From Tubiluchus corallicola (Eukaryota > Priapulida > Priapulimorpha > Priapulimorphida > Tubiluchidae), in NCBI GenBank assembly GCA_030141605.1, contig JAQGDQ010001687.1, positions 1 to 29,437 of the forward strand: a stretch of 29,437 nt of DNA, written 5' to 3'. How positions within the stretch are numbered: position 1 is the stretch's first letter; each line of letters opens with the position of its first letter. The notes beneath the pieces were generated by a model. It made no database searches. It was not told where the DNA came from and saw only the letters and a program-made list of their open reading frames with translations. Made by a program: the position numbers and the translations under genes. Positions 8,849 through 19,945 of the stretch are shown here, one piece after another.

Positions 8849-9617
8849 AGGTCCATTTCACAGTGAGGGCGCACATCAAAACGCCTCGAGGAGAAATTCC
8901 TTGCGTCATTCTTCAAGGAAATAGAAGACATTGTTGTCTGTGGCCCACTTCACTGTGAGGACGCGCAGCAAAATTCCTCGTGCAATTCCTCGTGAGGAAT
9001 TCTACTGACAGCTAGAAGCTATGCGTCCTCCTAATGAGGAATTTTCTCGTATGGTAGAAATACTGCATGTTTCACTTTCGTGAGGAATCCTCGCGGAATA
9101 TAGTTTTAAGTTTAACGGCTCAATTACCTCTTTCTTATTTAACGAACAACAATTAACACATTCAGCATAAAATTATAAGATACAGTCTCTCTTAACAGAC
9201 GATTTTGTGCTTTATTAATGCAACATCAAAGGCCATATTCGCGAAAAAGAATAATAACGCACATATATGTTTATTCTATTAAATTATGTATGTTTTCATA
9301 TATTGAACTGGTTAGTAGAACTTTTCTAAAAAGCAAACAGGTCTGACATTACACTGACTAACATTATTTAATTGTACTTTGTATATGGTAATATGGTATG
9401 GTATATTGTAAGTACAACTTAGCTTAGGCATAATTACGCTGTAAAAAAACTTGCAAAGTAACTGCAGCTAACTGGACGTGTGGTTTCACTGTTAAATGAA
9501 CTTTCTTGCTGCCATGGGATTTCAAGAAAAAAATTTAAAGTTTCAAAAAAATTTCGGTTTTTTTGACAGCAATTCTGTGCGTAAATTTTCCTTGCATCCT
9601 CACTGTGAAATGGGCCT
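8849..9617 (+). mobile_element. MITE, copy 1 (about 769 bp)
   Basis: The ends are inverted repeats: agg(t)ccatttcacagtgagg at left and cctcactgtgaaatgggcct at right. The right end is followed by TA; the left is preceded by TG, so a TA target duplication would need one mutation. The sequence is co-linear with 26644-27554. Short palindromic phrases (cctcgtgaggaattc) recur inside the left third. There is no coding capacity. It lies between the two genes. Confidence 0.8.
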
Positions 9618-9686
9618 TATTTGCCTAATGGTTAATCAGCCCCTGGTTATGTGTAATGTTGGTTATTTCCAACACGGTATATTATG

Positions 9687-9703
9687 CATGTATACATACA
9701 TGC

Positions 9704-9734
<31 letters not shown>
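9687..9734. repeat. (CATA)n/(TA)n microsatellite
   Basis: Mixed CATA and TA units immediately downstream of MITE copy 1. Confidence 0.9.
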
Positions 9735-10190
9735 CCCTTTGTAAAACGTTACGATCAAATTAAGAGTATTCTAAAGAGCTTTCAATTTATAACAGTGACC
9801 TAAAACTTTAATAACATTTGAAGCTTAACAGTGTGATAGACAATCCCAAATGTAACGAAGCGACTACAAAAGAAAATTTACAAATATTCATTATACGACA
9901 CTTAACGTGGCTGTTGAATATTAGCTGATATTGTTTCAGCGTTTAATTTTGAAACATGTATAAAAACCTCCCAGCCATAACTTAAAAACCTCTAAACCTG
10001 TAAACTTGTAACTTGCGCAACCGAAAGCCAACGTATCGCAAAACCATTTTGTGAATTTTGACTTTTACCGTACCATTTTGGTCAATACCATTTTGACTTC
10101 GCTTGCTTCTAATAATCTTGTAATCAAATCTTCGGAGCATTTTTTCTGCGTCTCCCAATATAATAACTAAATTATAGTAAAGAACGAGTC
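9735..10190. other. Intergenic stretch, nothing recognised
   Basis: AT-rich sequence with no exon, RNA gene or clear repeat. Confidence 0.5.
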
Positions 10191-10310
10191 AGTAAGTAAG
10201 TAAGTAATTAAGTAAGTAAGTAAGTAAGCAAGCAAGCAAGCAAAGTAAGTAAGCAAGCAAGCAAGCAAGCAAAGTAAGTAAGCAAGCAAGCAAGCATAGT
10301 AAGTAAGTAC
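10191..10310. repeat. (AAGT)n/(AAGC)n microsatellite
   Basis: Blocks of AAGT alternate with blocks of AAGC (four to five units each) three times, giving a small higher-order pattern. Confidence 0.95.
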
Positions 10311-11960
10311 TGATTATTAAAGGATAAACGCTGACACCCTCGCGTTGAAGACAGCTGCAAGCCAGTCAGTTTCAATTGGATCTCTGTCAAATCTGTGAAG
10401 CACTTTTTAATCTTATGCAGTGAGGGTATTTTTGCGGTAAGTACTAACTATAGATAGGTAATCTGTCACATAAAATCTGAATCTCGGAGACTTCGAAATT
10501 CTCATTCATGAATAATAAAAACCAACTAAAAACCATTAAAGAACAATGAGAAACAATTGATTTTACACTGACACAAGAGCCACCTGTACACTCTGTGATT
10601 GTTGAGACATGATAATGAAAACTAAAAAAACCGAATTGAGTATTCAATGCCATAAGATTGCAGTTATGGAGTACACGTGTTTCTGCTCGGTCATCTAGAC
10701 CTCTTTGATATCAAACTGCCTTAAAACTGTCAGCCTGGCTCGTAACGAAAAAACTAAATTAATCTGCGTATAGCTACTGCAGTAAGAAAAAATTATTGTT
10801 TAATGGAAAAATCAATCCTTGCAAAACATTCATTGTGTTTCAAAAACGTACATTTAAAAATATTGAAATTAACACATGATGTACACGAACGTTCGATGCT
10901 CACCCCCAGTATGTACGTACACAAAATGAAAGTTGTTATAACTAAGCCATGTAATGGCCTTCATCAATGTCTCTTATATCACGCAAAATGAACTTAAAGT
11001 CAAATGTCATTGTCGTCAATAGTTTAATCTGTTATAAATGGGGTGTTTACATGATTTCACCTCCATCTCATTTCTGCACTTACAAAACTGGCTTCCACAA
11101 AAGATAATTGAATGCAAACGCTGCCGACCATTTCTGTTAATCTCATTTTATGAAAGATTTGGCAACTTATATATAGATAACTTGTCAGACTTTATTGCCA
11201 GACATCCTAAAAGCAAGAAGAGCATATTCAAGGAACCAGGGGATTAAATTTGGTAATGAACAAATGCTACCATAACACTTCAGCTTTTTTTGGAGATGTA
11301 TGGTTGTTTCTTAAAGATTTTAATAATGTCAAATTTCCACGGTAATAAGCGGTATTGTTTGCTTTGAAAGCTTTCTACCAGATTAAAAATAAACTGGAAC
11401 TGAATTGAAAGCAAGTATCTGTCATTCTATGAGTGTAAGATTTACGGTTCACCCCCAAGCTGAGTGGTTTATTCTGTTTCCGGAATATCATCACATATCA
11501 ACCCGCAGAGTCGGAATGACAAAAACATATCAAATTCTAATATGGTTTTGCAACGTTTACCAATTTTTAAATAAATATTATAGAAATTTGTGTGCCAATA
11601 TTGTTAAAAAAGTTTACTGGGTTTTAGCTATAATTTTAAAATATTTCGTTAGGTCTATTTTTAGGCGCAATTAACTTAGTACAGGTGTTCTTCGGCTGAT
11701 GCACAGAAGGAAGCTGCGCGGTTGTAGTTAACTTTTCAGTTAGTTCACAAGAAGTAAAGGTTAATGCTAGAGAAGCAAAGTTGACTGGATGGATAAGAAG
11801 ATTTTGCTTATATGAGTGATTTTTGATATAATTGTTTAGATGCGTTTATGGGAGTTTGTGATATCATGTCGAGAATCGCAAACGGAAACTAATGGGAGTA
11901 ACTCGTTAACACTTTATTAAGAACAGTACAGAAGAACTGCTGGCCTACAGTAATTTTCAG
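10311..11960. other. Intergenic region and possible 5' UTR/promoter of the SEC14-like gene
   Basis: No coding exon was recognised; the short open frames here have no family resemblance and are AT-biased. The sequence just before 11962 (taattttcag) looks like a splice acceptor, so the promoter and any 5' UTR exon may lie within this region, but no TATA box, initiator or CpG-rich segment stands out. Confidence 0.4.
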
Positions 11961-11961
11961 A

Positions 11962-12024
11962 ATGGTTCAGCAATATGAGTCGCCTATACGGGTGTACAAA
12001 TACCCTTTTGAGCTTGTTATGGCG
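11962..12024 (+). CDS. SEC14L1/5-like, first coding exon (start of PRELI domain)
   Basis: Twenty-one codons, MVQQYESPIRVYKYPFELVMA, end exactly at a strong donor GGCG/gtaagt (GT at 12025). The ATG is chosen because the peptide aligns from its first residue with the family N-terminus. The sequence before it reads taattttcag, a plausible splice acceptor, so the exon may begin at 11961 with the 5' UTR in an upstream exon; this is typical of the family but not proven. The exon is too short to stand out as an open reading frame. Confidence 0.88.
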
Positions 12025-12639
12025 GTAAGTTACGGCAAAAGCGAACTTTCGATAATAATTAATGTTCGCCTGTTAAGTAAAGTTGCAAGCAAAGTGACTA
12101 TAGATAGATAATTATAATTATGACATATGAAATACTGCTTTATAATCTATAATACTATTTTCTATAACTAAGGCATTTACAAATTTGTATCTTTAAAGAT
12201 TTATTGAGTCAGACTACCTTTTCTCCAAACTTATGTGTTATAATCAGTAAATTTGCCATGAAATCCTGAACATCGTCATTATACACAAAATCAGTTGTGT
12301 TGCATTGTATCCAAAACCATATTAATCATTGTTCTTTGTTGCAGCAAATTTAAGTAATCATAACATTAGTGTTATTGCCTCAAGTGTGAAGTTGACGGTG
12401 ATGTCAAGCTGTCAAACACGTTCTTCTTTTCTTATTGCTTAATCTTTTAGTGGGATAATTTATAAAAGCAGTGGTTTCAGTGCTTATCACAATATCATTA
12501 AATAGTAGGCCTACACAGTAATTCTCTCCCCCTCAATGATTGCACAGGGTTGCGGGGACAAAAAGGCTATGGTACCATTCCTTAACGTAATACACAGAAA
12601 TTACATATATATGGTTACACGAAAGAGCACGCTTCTAGG

Positions 12640-13105
12640 AATCCCAAAGCGAGCTACTGAAGCCATTATTATACTGTAAATCAAGCCAAAAAGAAGAATA
12701 AATAATACATTAATGATACAAAGGCACAAACTGAAACTGCAAAACAACAGATTAAAATTTAACTTGTCAAAATGAACTGGGTTATAATGGGAGAAATTGC
12801 AGAAAAATGTTGTGAATTGTGCAAAATATAGATGTTGTGTTTTATTCTTATAATGCCTACTGCTGTGGTTCTTCGTTATGTAGACTTGGATTAATTGTTT
12901 CCTGTTGTCTTCTTTTTTGGTTCTCATGTGTTAGGTAAAAATTTTATACATTTCTCTGCAATTTCTTCCATTAAAGCCTAGTTTGTTTTGATAAGATAAA
13001 TTTTAATCTGTTGTTTTGTAGTTTTAGTTTTTATCTTTGTATCATTAATGCATTATTCTTTTTGGCTTAATTCATAGTTTGATAATGGCTTCGGTAGCCG
13101 AAACG
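12640..13105 (+). mobile_element. Foldback repeat resembling a Penelope-like element 3' end
   Basis: Arms at about 12640-12815 and 12940-13105 are imperfect inverted copies: for example gaagccattat...aagccaaaaagaa, attaatgatacaaag and caaaacaacagattaaaattt on the left are matched in reverse on the right, around a loop of about 125 bp. The right arm ends ttgataatggcttcggtagccgaaac then caataaac and an ATGT-rich tail. The phrase TGATnATGG-hairpin-GAAAC recalls hammerhead-ribozyme-bearing termini reported for Penelope-like retroelements. No RT/GIY-YIG coding sequence is present. The class assignment is an inference. Confidence 0.5.
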
Positions 13106-13378
13106 ATTGTCGCTCAATAAACATGCACATATGTATGTATGTTAATCCTTAATGCATGTGTATGTGGTATAGTTCTTTACTTCAGTTACTTTAGCGTATT
13201 TTAGACTAACTGTTATACTCTCGAGGATTTCGGTTAGTTTAGTCCTACTTATTTTAGAAAGTACATTTAATTCGGTTACTTTCTCGCCACTTTGTGATTT
13301 GTATATGTGAGTGCAGATATAACCTGCCTGTGTTAACCCTGTTTTGTGTTTATGCAGGGTGTGAATAATGCAATTTTG

Positions 13379-13713
13379 GCCCAGTGTCTATGTTTTTGTA
13401 ATAGTCTTTCAGTTGGTCATTTTGCACTTTGAAGTATATCAGTAATTGCTAAAGTTAATATTGGCGGGGTGTAAAAAGTACTCTCATCAGTGTCACATCC
13501 CCTCAAAATGCCAGAAAAGATCTTTTTTAAAACTATGCCTGCAAATAAAAGTTTATGATTCCAAGATTTGTAAAAACACTTAAATATTTATTTGTTTCCA
13601 CAAAAATAAGCTTGCGTAGAAGAAAAAGCTGTTTTAAACTGCTGTTAGATGCCTCTAAAACATCTTCGAATCCTGCTTATTGGGCCCTTGTGTAAAATAC
13701 CCCTTCCAGTCAA
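13379..13713 (+). repeat. Interspersed repeat of about 340 bp, copy 1
   Basis: Nearly identical (roughly nineteen bases in twenty by eye) to 20933-21277 in the same orientation, beginning gcccagtgtctatg and ending ccccttccagtcaa. An 8-bp word AACCCTGT occurs just outside at 13335-13342 and 13712-13719 and might be a target duplication if the element starts at 13343. A 40-bp piece of the 5' part (tttgtgttta(t/a)gcagggtg...) recurs alone at 14205-14246. Confidence 0.9.
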
Positions 13714-14204
13714 CCCTGTCACTTTGATTCTGATTTTGACTAATTAGAGTCTAATTAAATTCTTTATTTATAAAGCATGATTAATTGTCAGATTTTGTTT
13801 GTTAGTGGCTATGCTGTCAAAAGCTCACTGTAGGGGCTACATATACCGCATAGCTATATATATGTCATAATTGTATCCAAAGGCTCCATAAAAAGTGATA
13901 CAACAGAACTGTTGACAAGCAAAAGCAACCCCTATTGAATTTTGCATGTAAAAATATCGAAATACTAATCACCACTTGTTTTTATTCAAACTTATTTATG
14001 TCATATGGCTCATTTCACCTTTTTAAAATCGTTTGTTTACTGCGTGAGAGAATGCAAAGGTATAAATCTAGTATCAATTAACATGGAAGCATCCCCTACC
14101 CCTCCTCGTTGTAACCCAGGAATGCAGCCCTATGTGATTTGGCATTTAGATCTATGCTTCGTGGACAATCAGAGATTAATTGAAACTACATTGTAAACAG
14201 TATA

Positions 14205-14246
14205 GTTTTGTGTTTAAGCAGGGTGTGAATAATGGAATTTTGGCCC
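14205..14246 (+). repeat. Short fragment of the 340-bp repeat's 5' flank
   Basis: gcagggtgtgaataatg(g)aattttggccc matches 13345-13382 with two differences. The following sequence (to about 14490) is open for 103 codons but resembles no protein known to me. Confidence 0.7.
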
Positions 14247-14655
14247 TTTCTAAGCAAAATTTGAAGGGGGCAAAAATATACATTGCCCCATCTTCCGAAT
14301 GGGGCATCTGCCTTGTTTCCCTTGCCCTGTTGTTTGCGCACACTGGATTTCACCCGTGTGGTTCTCCACTCTTGACCGGCATTGTTTCTTTATGCTTCGT
14401 GGGAGTCATAGGTCACAGAATATTTAATTGTGAATTATCAGGAAATATGCAATTTGTTTCAGTAGAAATTGGAGCTCATTTTTTTCATTAATTTATTCAG
14501 ATTAGATTGCACTTGTCATTTTTTCTTTGTACAGATGTATTAAATGTTTACTACATTTTTACACTTAATTTTTTTGTTATAAAAGGATAGTTTGGTGTAG
14601 AATGCTTTTCATACAATGTATGACGACGGATTACGTGAAGTAAAAATTGCCATAA

Positions 14656-14820
<165 letters not shown>

Positions 14821-14934
14821 TGAGCTACAACTTGCATTTATGTAAGAAAACACCATAAAATGAGGCAAGTGCACAAAGCTGGTTCATGTAGATTGTCTTT
14901 AAAAGCCGCAATGTTTCAGTGATAATCCCAGCAA

Positions 14935-15150
14935 GTGTGTATGCGTGTGCATGTGTGCGCGTGCATGCGTATGCTTGTGTGTGTGTGGGTGTGTGCGGGC
15001 AGGCAGGCATGTGTGCGCATGTATGCTTGCGTGTGTATGCGTGTGAATGTGTGTGTGCATGCATGCGTGCGCACGTATGCTAGTGTGTGTGTGTGTGTGC
15101 GTGCGTGCGGGCGGTCAGGCGTGTGTGTGCATGTGTGCGCATGCTTGTGT
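14935..15150. repeat. Imperfect GT/GC alternating tract
   Basis: About 215 bp of GTGTGC, ATGCGT and GTGTAT units, almost strictly alternating purine and pyrimidine, with ggcaggcagg and gggcggtcagg interruptions. It lies 117 bp after the exon-2 donor. Such tracts can adopt Z-DNA. Open frames across it (Cys/Val/Arg or His/Thr-rich) are artefacts. Confidence 0.95.
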
Positions 15151-17880
15151 GGGATGTAATTAGTTATCTTGATACCAGGGATGTTATGGAAACTGAATTT
15201 ACAAAACGAAAAATAGGAAATCGATACCGAACCAAAACATTTTTGCAAAACTAACTACTATTAAATCAGAAAAAAGAAAATTTTAAAATACGTAAAATAT
15301 TTTGTTTTTTGTTTGTTTGCTTTTATTTGCTGTGATGCAAAATTACTGATAAAAATTCTAATATAAAAAGGACAAGGATGTTTTATAGTTAAGAACCACA
15401 AGTTTGGTGGAGTGACTTACCTTAGAAAATGTGTTATAATGTTTTTGCATTTAAGTATCCATAATGATTAATGTTTAAAATATTTGGGAAGGGGGGTCAC
15501 TGGGCATTGTAAGCCTTAAGACCTGTACAATGAATGAAGTTAAACATATATAACATTATCTATCTTATTTACTTTGTGAAAGTTGATTGGATCAAACAGC
15601 AGGAATCCAGTTAAAAAGTTACAGGTAAAAAAGTCACAGGAAAAAAGACGAAGCCCAACCCTAAACACTAACCCTAGACAAAGTTAATTGTGACTTTTTT
15701 CCTGTGTCATTTTAACCTAGCCAAAATTGTGATTTTTTTCTGTGACTATTTCCTGTAACTTCATTATCGGTCCCCCGACAGCACAGATAAAAAGTATTCC
15801 AGTTTACTGTCTCCACCTCCCGCCTAAACAAAACGACTGTATTCGCTGGTTGTTAATTAAGTTTTTTGGCGATTATTATAATATAATGTTTTGGTGATTA
15901 TTTTGTCAGAAATACCATCACTAGAGATATTATTATAGGTAATAAAATTTACCATAACTACACAATAAGTTATGCAATTGTGTTGCGCGAAAGAAAATTA
16001 ATACTGTCTTAAATGTAAATGGCAGCCATGGCTGCATATTTCCAAATTGATCTTCAAAGCTTTCAATCGTTATTTGTCAATGAGCAACAAATGCAAATTG
16101 AAATGTCTTAATTCATTCCTCTTGCTGCATTATCTATAGACCCTTGAGATATTTCAAAGTTTGGAATTTATGGTTGTGCAACTTCTCTGAAAGTAGACAT
16201 AAATTGAGCTGAATGTGTATCTTTCAGCTTCTTCCTGAAAGATTATCCCCACGTCTTCTGAAAAAGCTGTAAAGTGAAGATAACTTGATGATGCAAAGCC
16301 TGTCCAGTAAACTATTAAACATTACCTGTTTTTACAATGACTTTTTTTGCAAAAGTCCAAGCAAAACCGGACCCAATGTTAAACTGTAGGTCAAAACAAC
16401 TTATTCTTTAAAATATTGAAAGGAAAAATACTATTTTCTAACGAATGCCTTAAGTTTGAGAATTATTAGCACACTTACGCAATTTCGCATTCATGCCACT
16501 AGTTCTTCGCTGTTACATGCATTTTGCCATTCGCTAGTTAGACGGGCATTAGCGCCTGTATTTCGGAAATGCATTGCACAAAAACAGGTGCTCTACCTCG
16601 CAATTCAGATGTGTCAGTTTGTGACGAACTACACACGTTCGACAGTTCATACACGAGCACAGCGGTAAATTTGAAATTTGATTTTTTTCCTGAAACATGG
16701 CTGGTTTTAGTACAACACACTGAATGTCTTACTGTAGTACTGTACTTCAATTTTCGCTTTTGCAAATGCGTGCAACGCGCTCGTGGAATGTTTTTGATGT
16801 AGAAAATTATGTTAGTTTGTGATGTCATCGCTAGTTTGGCTCGCCCACCATTAATTAAGATTTTAATTTATTATTTACTTATCAGAAATGCTTTTGCTGT
16901 ATTAATTGTGTTAAAATGTATACTTTTTAGCATACTTGAAAATGGAGGTAGTATATGAAAAATCGTCGTCTTCCTTGCATTTTGCAAGTCGAATTCTTGA
17001 ACGAAAGCGCTCAGCTATGGCGAACAGTTTACGATATTATACAAGCAGTCACTCTTGTCACAATATGCTTTTCCAAGACTTTGTATCTTTTGTCATAATT
17101 ACTATTAATATTTACTCAATGTCGCAATTAAGCTGGGTAGATATGGTTATGCTCATAGCGCTGCAAAGCATTGTTAATTTGTAATTCTACAACTTGTATT
17201 TTGTTGTATTGCGCTAAATGGTTGAATACATAAATCTAAACCTATTCGTTTAAAAGACAAAAATATTAAAATTCTCAGTACATAAAATGTAACTGCATTA
17301 ATGAAGAAAGGGTTTTGAGTTTTCAGCACGCAAAGTGTAACTAATAAATTGGGGAGTCTGTTCAAGGAGATTATGTCAAAACTGCGTTAATTAACGAACA
17401 GCCAATCTTTAATTTTGCGCTTTATGGTTAACTGGGCAGTAACTAGTTGTTAGTGTAATTATCTACAGTCGTTCTATTTGCATTGTATCTGCCTTCAATG
17501 AACGCTTTCAAGGTTGTACGGTCTTTGGAGTATTTTTCTCTATTGTTAAGTAGGTTTTTACTGTGAGCAGAAAGTGTGCAAGACACTGTAGTCATTGTTA
17601 CGCCTGTCCAAACTGCCTCCGGGGGAATGTACACTGCTCTTCAATGGCCTGTTTATTTTTCAGCTGTTTGTGTTTGGTTCTCATTATGTTTAAGTAGGGA
17701 TTGGTACAGCAATTATTTTACCTCTTCGTGTAATTACTGAAACTGGTTTAACTGGAATGTATTTAAAATTTCAAACGATAGTAATTTTAAATCAGATTTG
17801 AAATTTTAGACATAGACATATTTGTTATCCACTTCAGTATGACAGAAAAATTACATTATAATAATTTCGCTATTATTCCA
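15151..17880. other. Intronic stretch, mostly unremarkable
   Basis: No exon was recognised. At 15618-15758 an A/T-tract palindrome pairs gtcacaggaaaaaag with cttttttcctgtgtc around the telomere-like phrase caaccctaaacactaaccctag. The remainder is AT-rich without clear repeats. Confidence 0.5.
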
Positions 17881-17884
17881 GAAC

Positions 17885-18130
17885 ATAGACATAGAATAGA
17901 CATAGACATTTTTATTTATCTCCTCATTTACACCTGTATACAAATTGGCTATTATTTTTATAGTTATTGATTAAAAAGGATAAATTAAGCATAAAGGAAA
18001 GAGTTGGGGGGGGGGTGCAGGAGAAAGGGCAGCGAAAGACCAATTGGTCATCATGTCGGCTACCCTTCTCAGGTTAGTGTAAATTGTAAAAAATTGTAGT
18101 GCTGCTGTTAACATGAATTTATGGGGGGGA
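17885..18130 (-). repeat. Possible retroposon 3' end with (ATGTCT)n tail
   Basis: On the minus strand an AT-rich segment ends aataaaaatgtctatgtct followed by degenerate ATGTCT units (17885-17911), the pattern of a LINE/SINE tail with poly(A) signal. A C-rich run (g10 on the plus strand near 18006) lies upstream. No target duplication was found. Confidence 0.3.
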
Positions 18131-18532
18131 TACATTAAACATGAAAGCGAAATAACTAAGTAAGCTATGCAACAAAGAAATAAAATGAAAAATATGAAAT
18201 GATGATTAACAAAATATGTAAAGCATTCAACTAACCGATTAAAACATAAAACAAAGTAGAAAAAAGTCAAACAAAATATAATGAAACAAAGATATGCAAC
18301 CGTGTCAAATTATGTTAAGCATAATTATGTACATTATAATTAGAGAAAAGAAAAACTTGCAAATAAATGACACGATTGTTCAGCTATCAGAAATAGATGC
18401 TGCATGGCAGTAATGAAGCTTATGAACCCGCCATTTAAAAAGGGGCAAACATTTGATAAGTTCTTAAAAGAGAAGGAATTTATAGAAAAATAAAGATTAA
18501 CAATGATAGCTAGATATTGTATTTAACATAAT

Positions 18533-18963
18533 GGTTGTTGTTGGTTGGCATCCTGTCACGGAAGACAATGGAATGTGCGCCAAGAGAATCAGCTATTGAT
18601 CACATTGATGGAGCTGCAGCATCGACTGTGGCTGAGCAGTCCGATCTTTGAACGTCTCCAGGGCGCACACCTGGGCAAGGTGTATGGAGATCCTGAGTTG
18701 CCCAGACAACAGGAACCCCCTCTCGTCCTCGCTGGTGTAGTCCAAAGGAAAGCGGAGCAATACGTTTGGCACCAGGTTGGCTGCAGGAGCTACCGGAGTC
18801 AGTGAGCATGCTGCACTGGTCCGCCTTCGGGGCTCCACTTTTGATTTGGAAGGTTTACTCCTCTACACATGCCCGTTGGGTCACTTGACCTCCTCCGCCC
18901 TCTTGCTGTTGGCTGCCTTTTGCAGCTCCTCCGCCTAGTGTCGAGATACAGTGTGGGCATCCC
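18533..18963 (-). mobile_element. Headless copy of the 5S SINE with perfect 13-bp duplication
   Basis: The sequence is co-linear with the body of the SINE at 3731-4160, at about nine bases in ten, and ends in the same (CAA)n-type tail. It stops exactly where the 5S head would join (gtgtgggcatcc). It is flanked by TATTTAACATAAT at 18520-18532 and 18964-18976, so it inserted by target-primed reverse transcription without the 5S part. Confidence 0.9.
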
Positions 18964-19069
18964 TATTTAACATAATACCAGGTGATATTTCTAAGCAAGA
19001 AGACACATTGAAGATTTTAATTTTCTTTTTCTGCTATCCTGGGTTTTAACATTTATAGTGGATGAATTT

Positions 19070-19510
19070 TCATCATCACCCAGAGGGGAAGAAAGGAGAA
19101 TATTAAAGTACATCGAAAAAAAAATTCCACATAAAGTTATATTACTTAGCACTATGCTTACCTGCTTGAAAGACTGTTGACACAAGAAAAGAACGTTGTT
19201 TGTAGTGTAAAATTACTGATAAGATGTCACTGACCTCCCAGGATCCATCACTGACTCATCAAAGACATGTTACTAAGTGTATTGGCAAGATACAGTAATT
19301 TATACTTTTGCGTAGTTAATGAAGTGTGTGCTACGAGTGCTCTGGTTATTTTTTCAAGACAATATTGTGTGAATTAGTTTCATACGACTTACCATAAAAA
19401 TGGCTGCACCTAACTGTCGTCGCAGGAGTTTAAATTATAAGTTTTATACAGCGTTACTGCCGACACAAGCCCTGTATGCAAAAGACAGCACGTAAGTGGT
19501 ATAAAATTCC
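19070..19510 (+). repeat. Old interspersed repeat, copy 1
   Basis: Diverged but co-linear match to 21530-21985. Shared blocks: agtacatc...ttacctg(c/t)ttgaaagact, tgctacga(g/a)tgctctg(g/a)ttattttttcaa, aggagtttaaatt and ctgtatgcaa...agacagcac. There is no coding content. It appears to be a host for later insertions. Confidence 0.75.
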
Positions 19511-19569
19511 AAGGTGAAGCTTTATGTAAGTGGAGGATTTTCTTGTGCTTTAATTAGCAAGTTTCGCAA

Positions 19570-19945
19570 GTTGTCATTTGAACTACCTAAGTCTACATTC
19601 GAACTACCTAAGTCTACATTTGAACTACCTAAGTCTACATTTGAACTACCTAAGTCTACATTCGAACTACCTAAGTCTACATTTGAACTACCTAAGTCTA
19701 CATTTGAACTACCTAGGTCTACATTTGAACTACCTAAGTCTACATTTGAACTACCTAAGTCTACATTTGAACTACCTAAGTCTACATTTGAACTACCTAA
19801 GTCTACATTTGAACTACCTAAGTCTACATTTGAACTACCTAAGTCTACATTTGAACTACCTAGGTCTACATTTGAACTACCTAAGTCTACATTTGAATCT
19901 ACATTTGAGTTAACGTAGGTCTACATTTGACATGTGAAACCTATA
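19570..19945 (+). repeat. 21-bp minisatellite, expanded arm of the foldback family
   Basis: About 16 units of catttgaactacctaagtct(a) run from 19570 to 19890, then degenerate units and the terminus ctacatttgacatgtgaaacc, which matches the right end of the element at 2138-2776. No inverse left arm is present. Because the unit is 21 bp (a multiple of three) it leaves long open frames with repeating STFELPK-like units, which are not considered genes. Confidence 0.95.

Noticed and set aside
14180-14491. 103-codon plus-strand frame upstream of SEC14-like exon 2
   Set aside because: Its start overlaps a repeat fragment (14205-14246), and it resembles no known protein; kept only as part of the repeat entry.
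15655-15680. Interstitial telomere (CCCTAA words)
   Set aside because: Only two or three irregular words; not a telomeric array.
19514-19918. 134-codon frame of repeating STFELPK units
   Set aside because: The 21-bp unit is a multiple of three and so keeps frames open; the same repeat occurs as a mobile-element arm at 2138-2776 without a frame.
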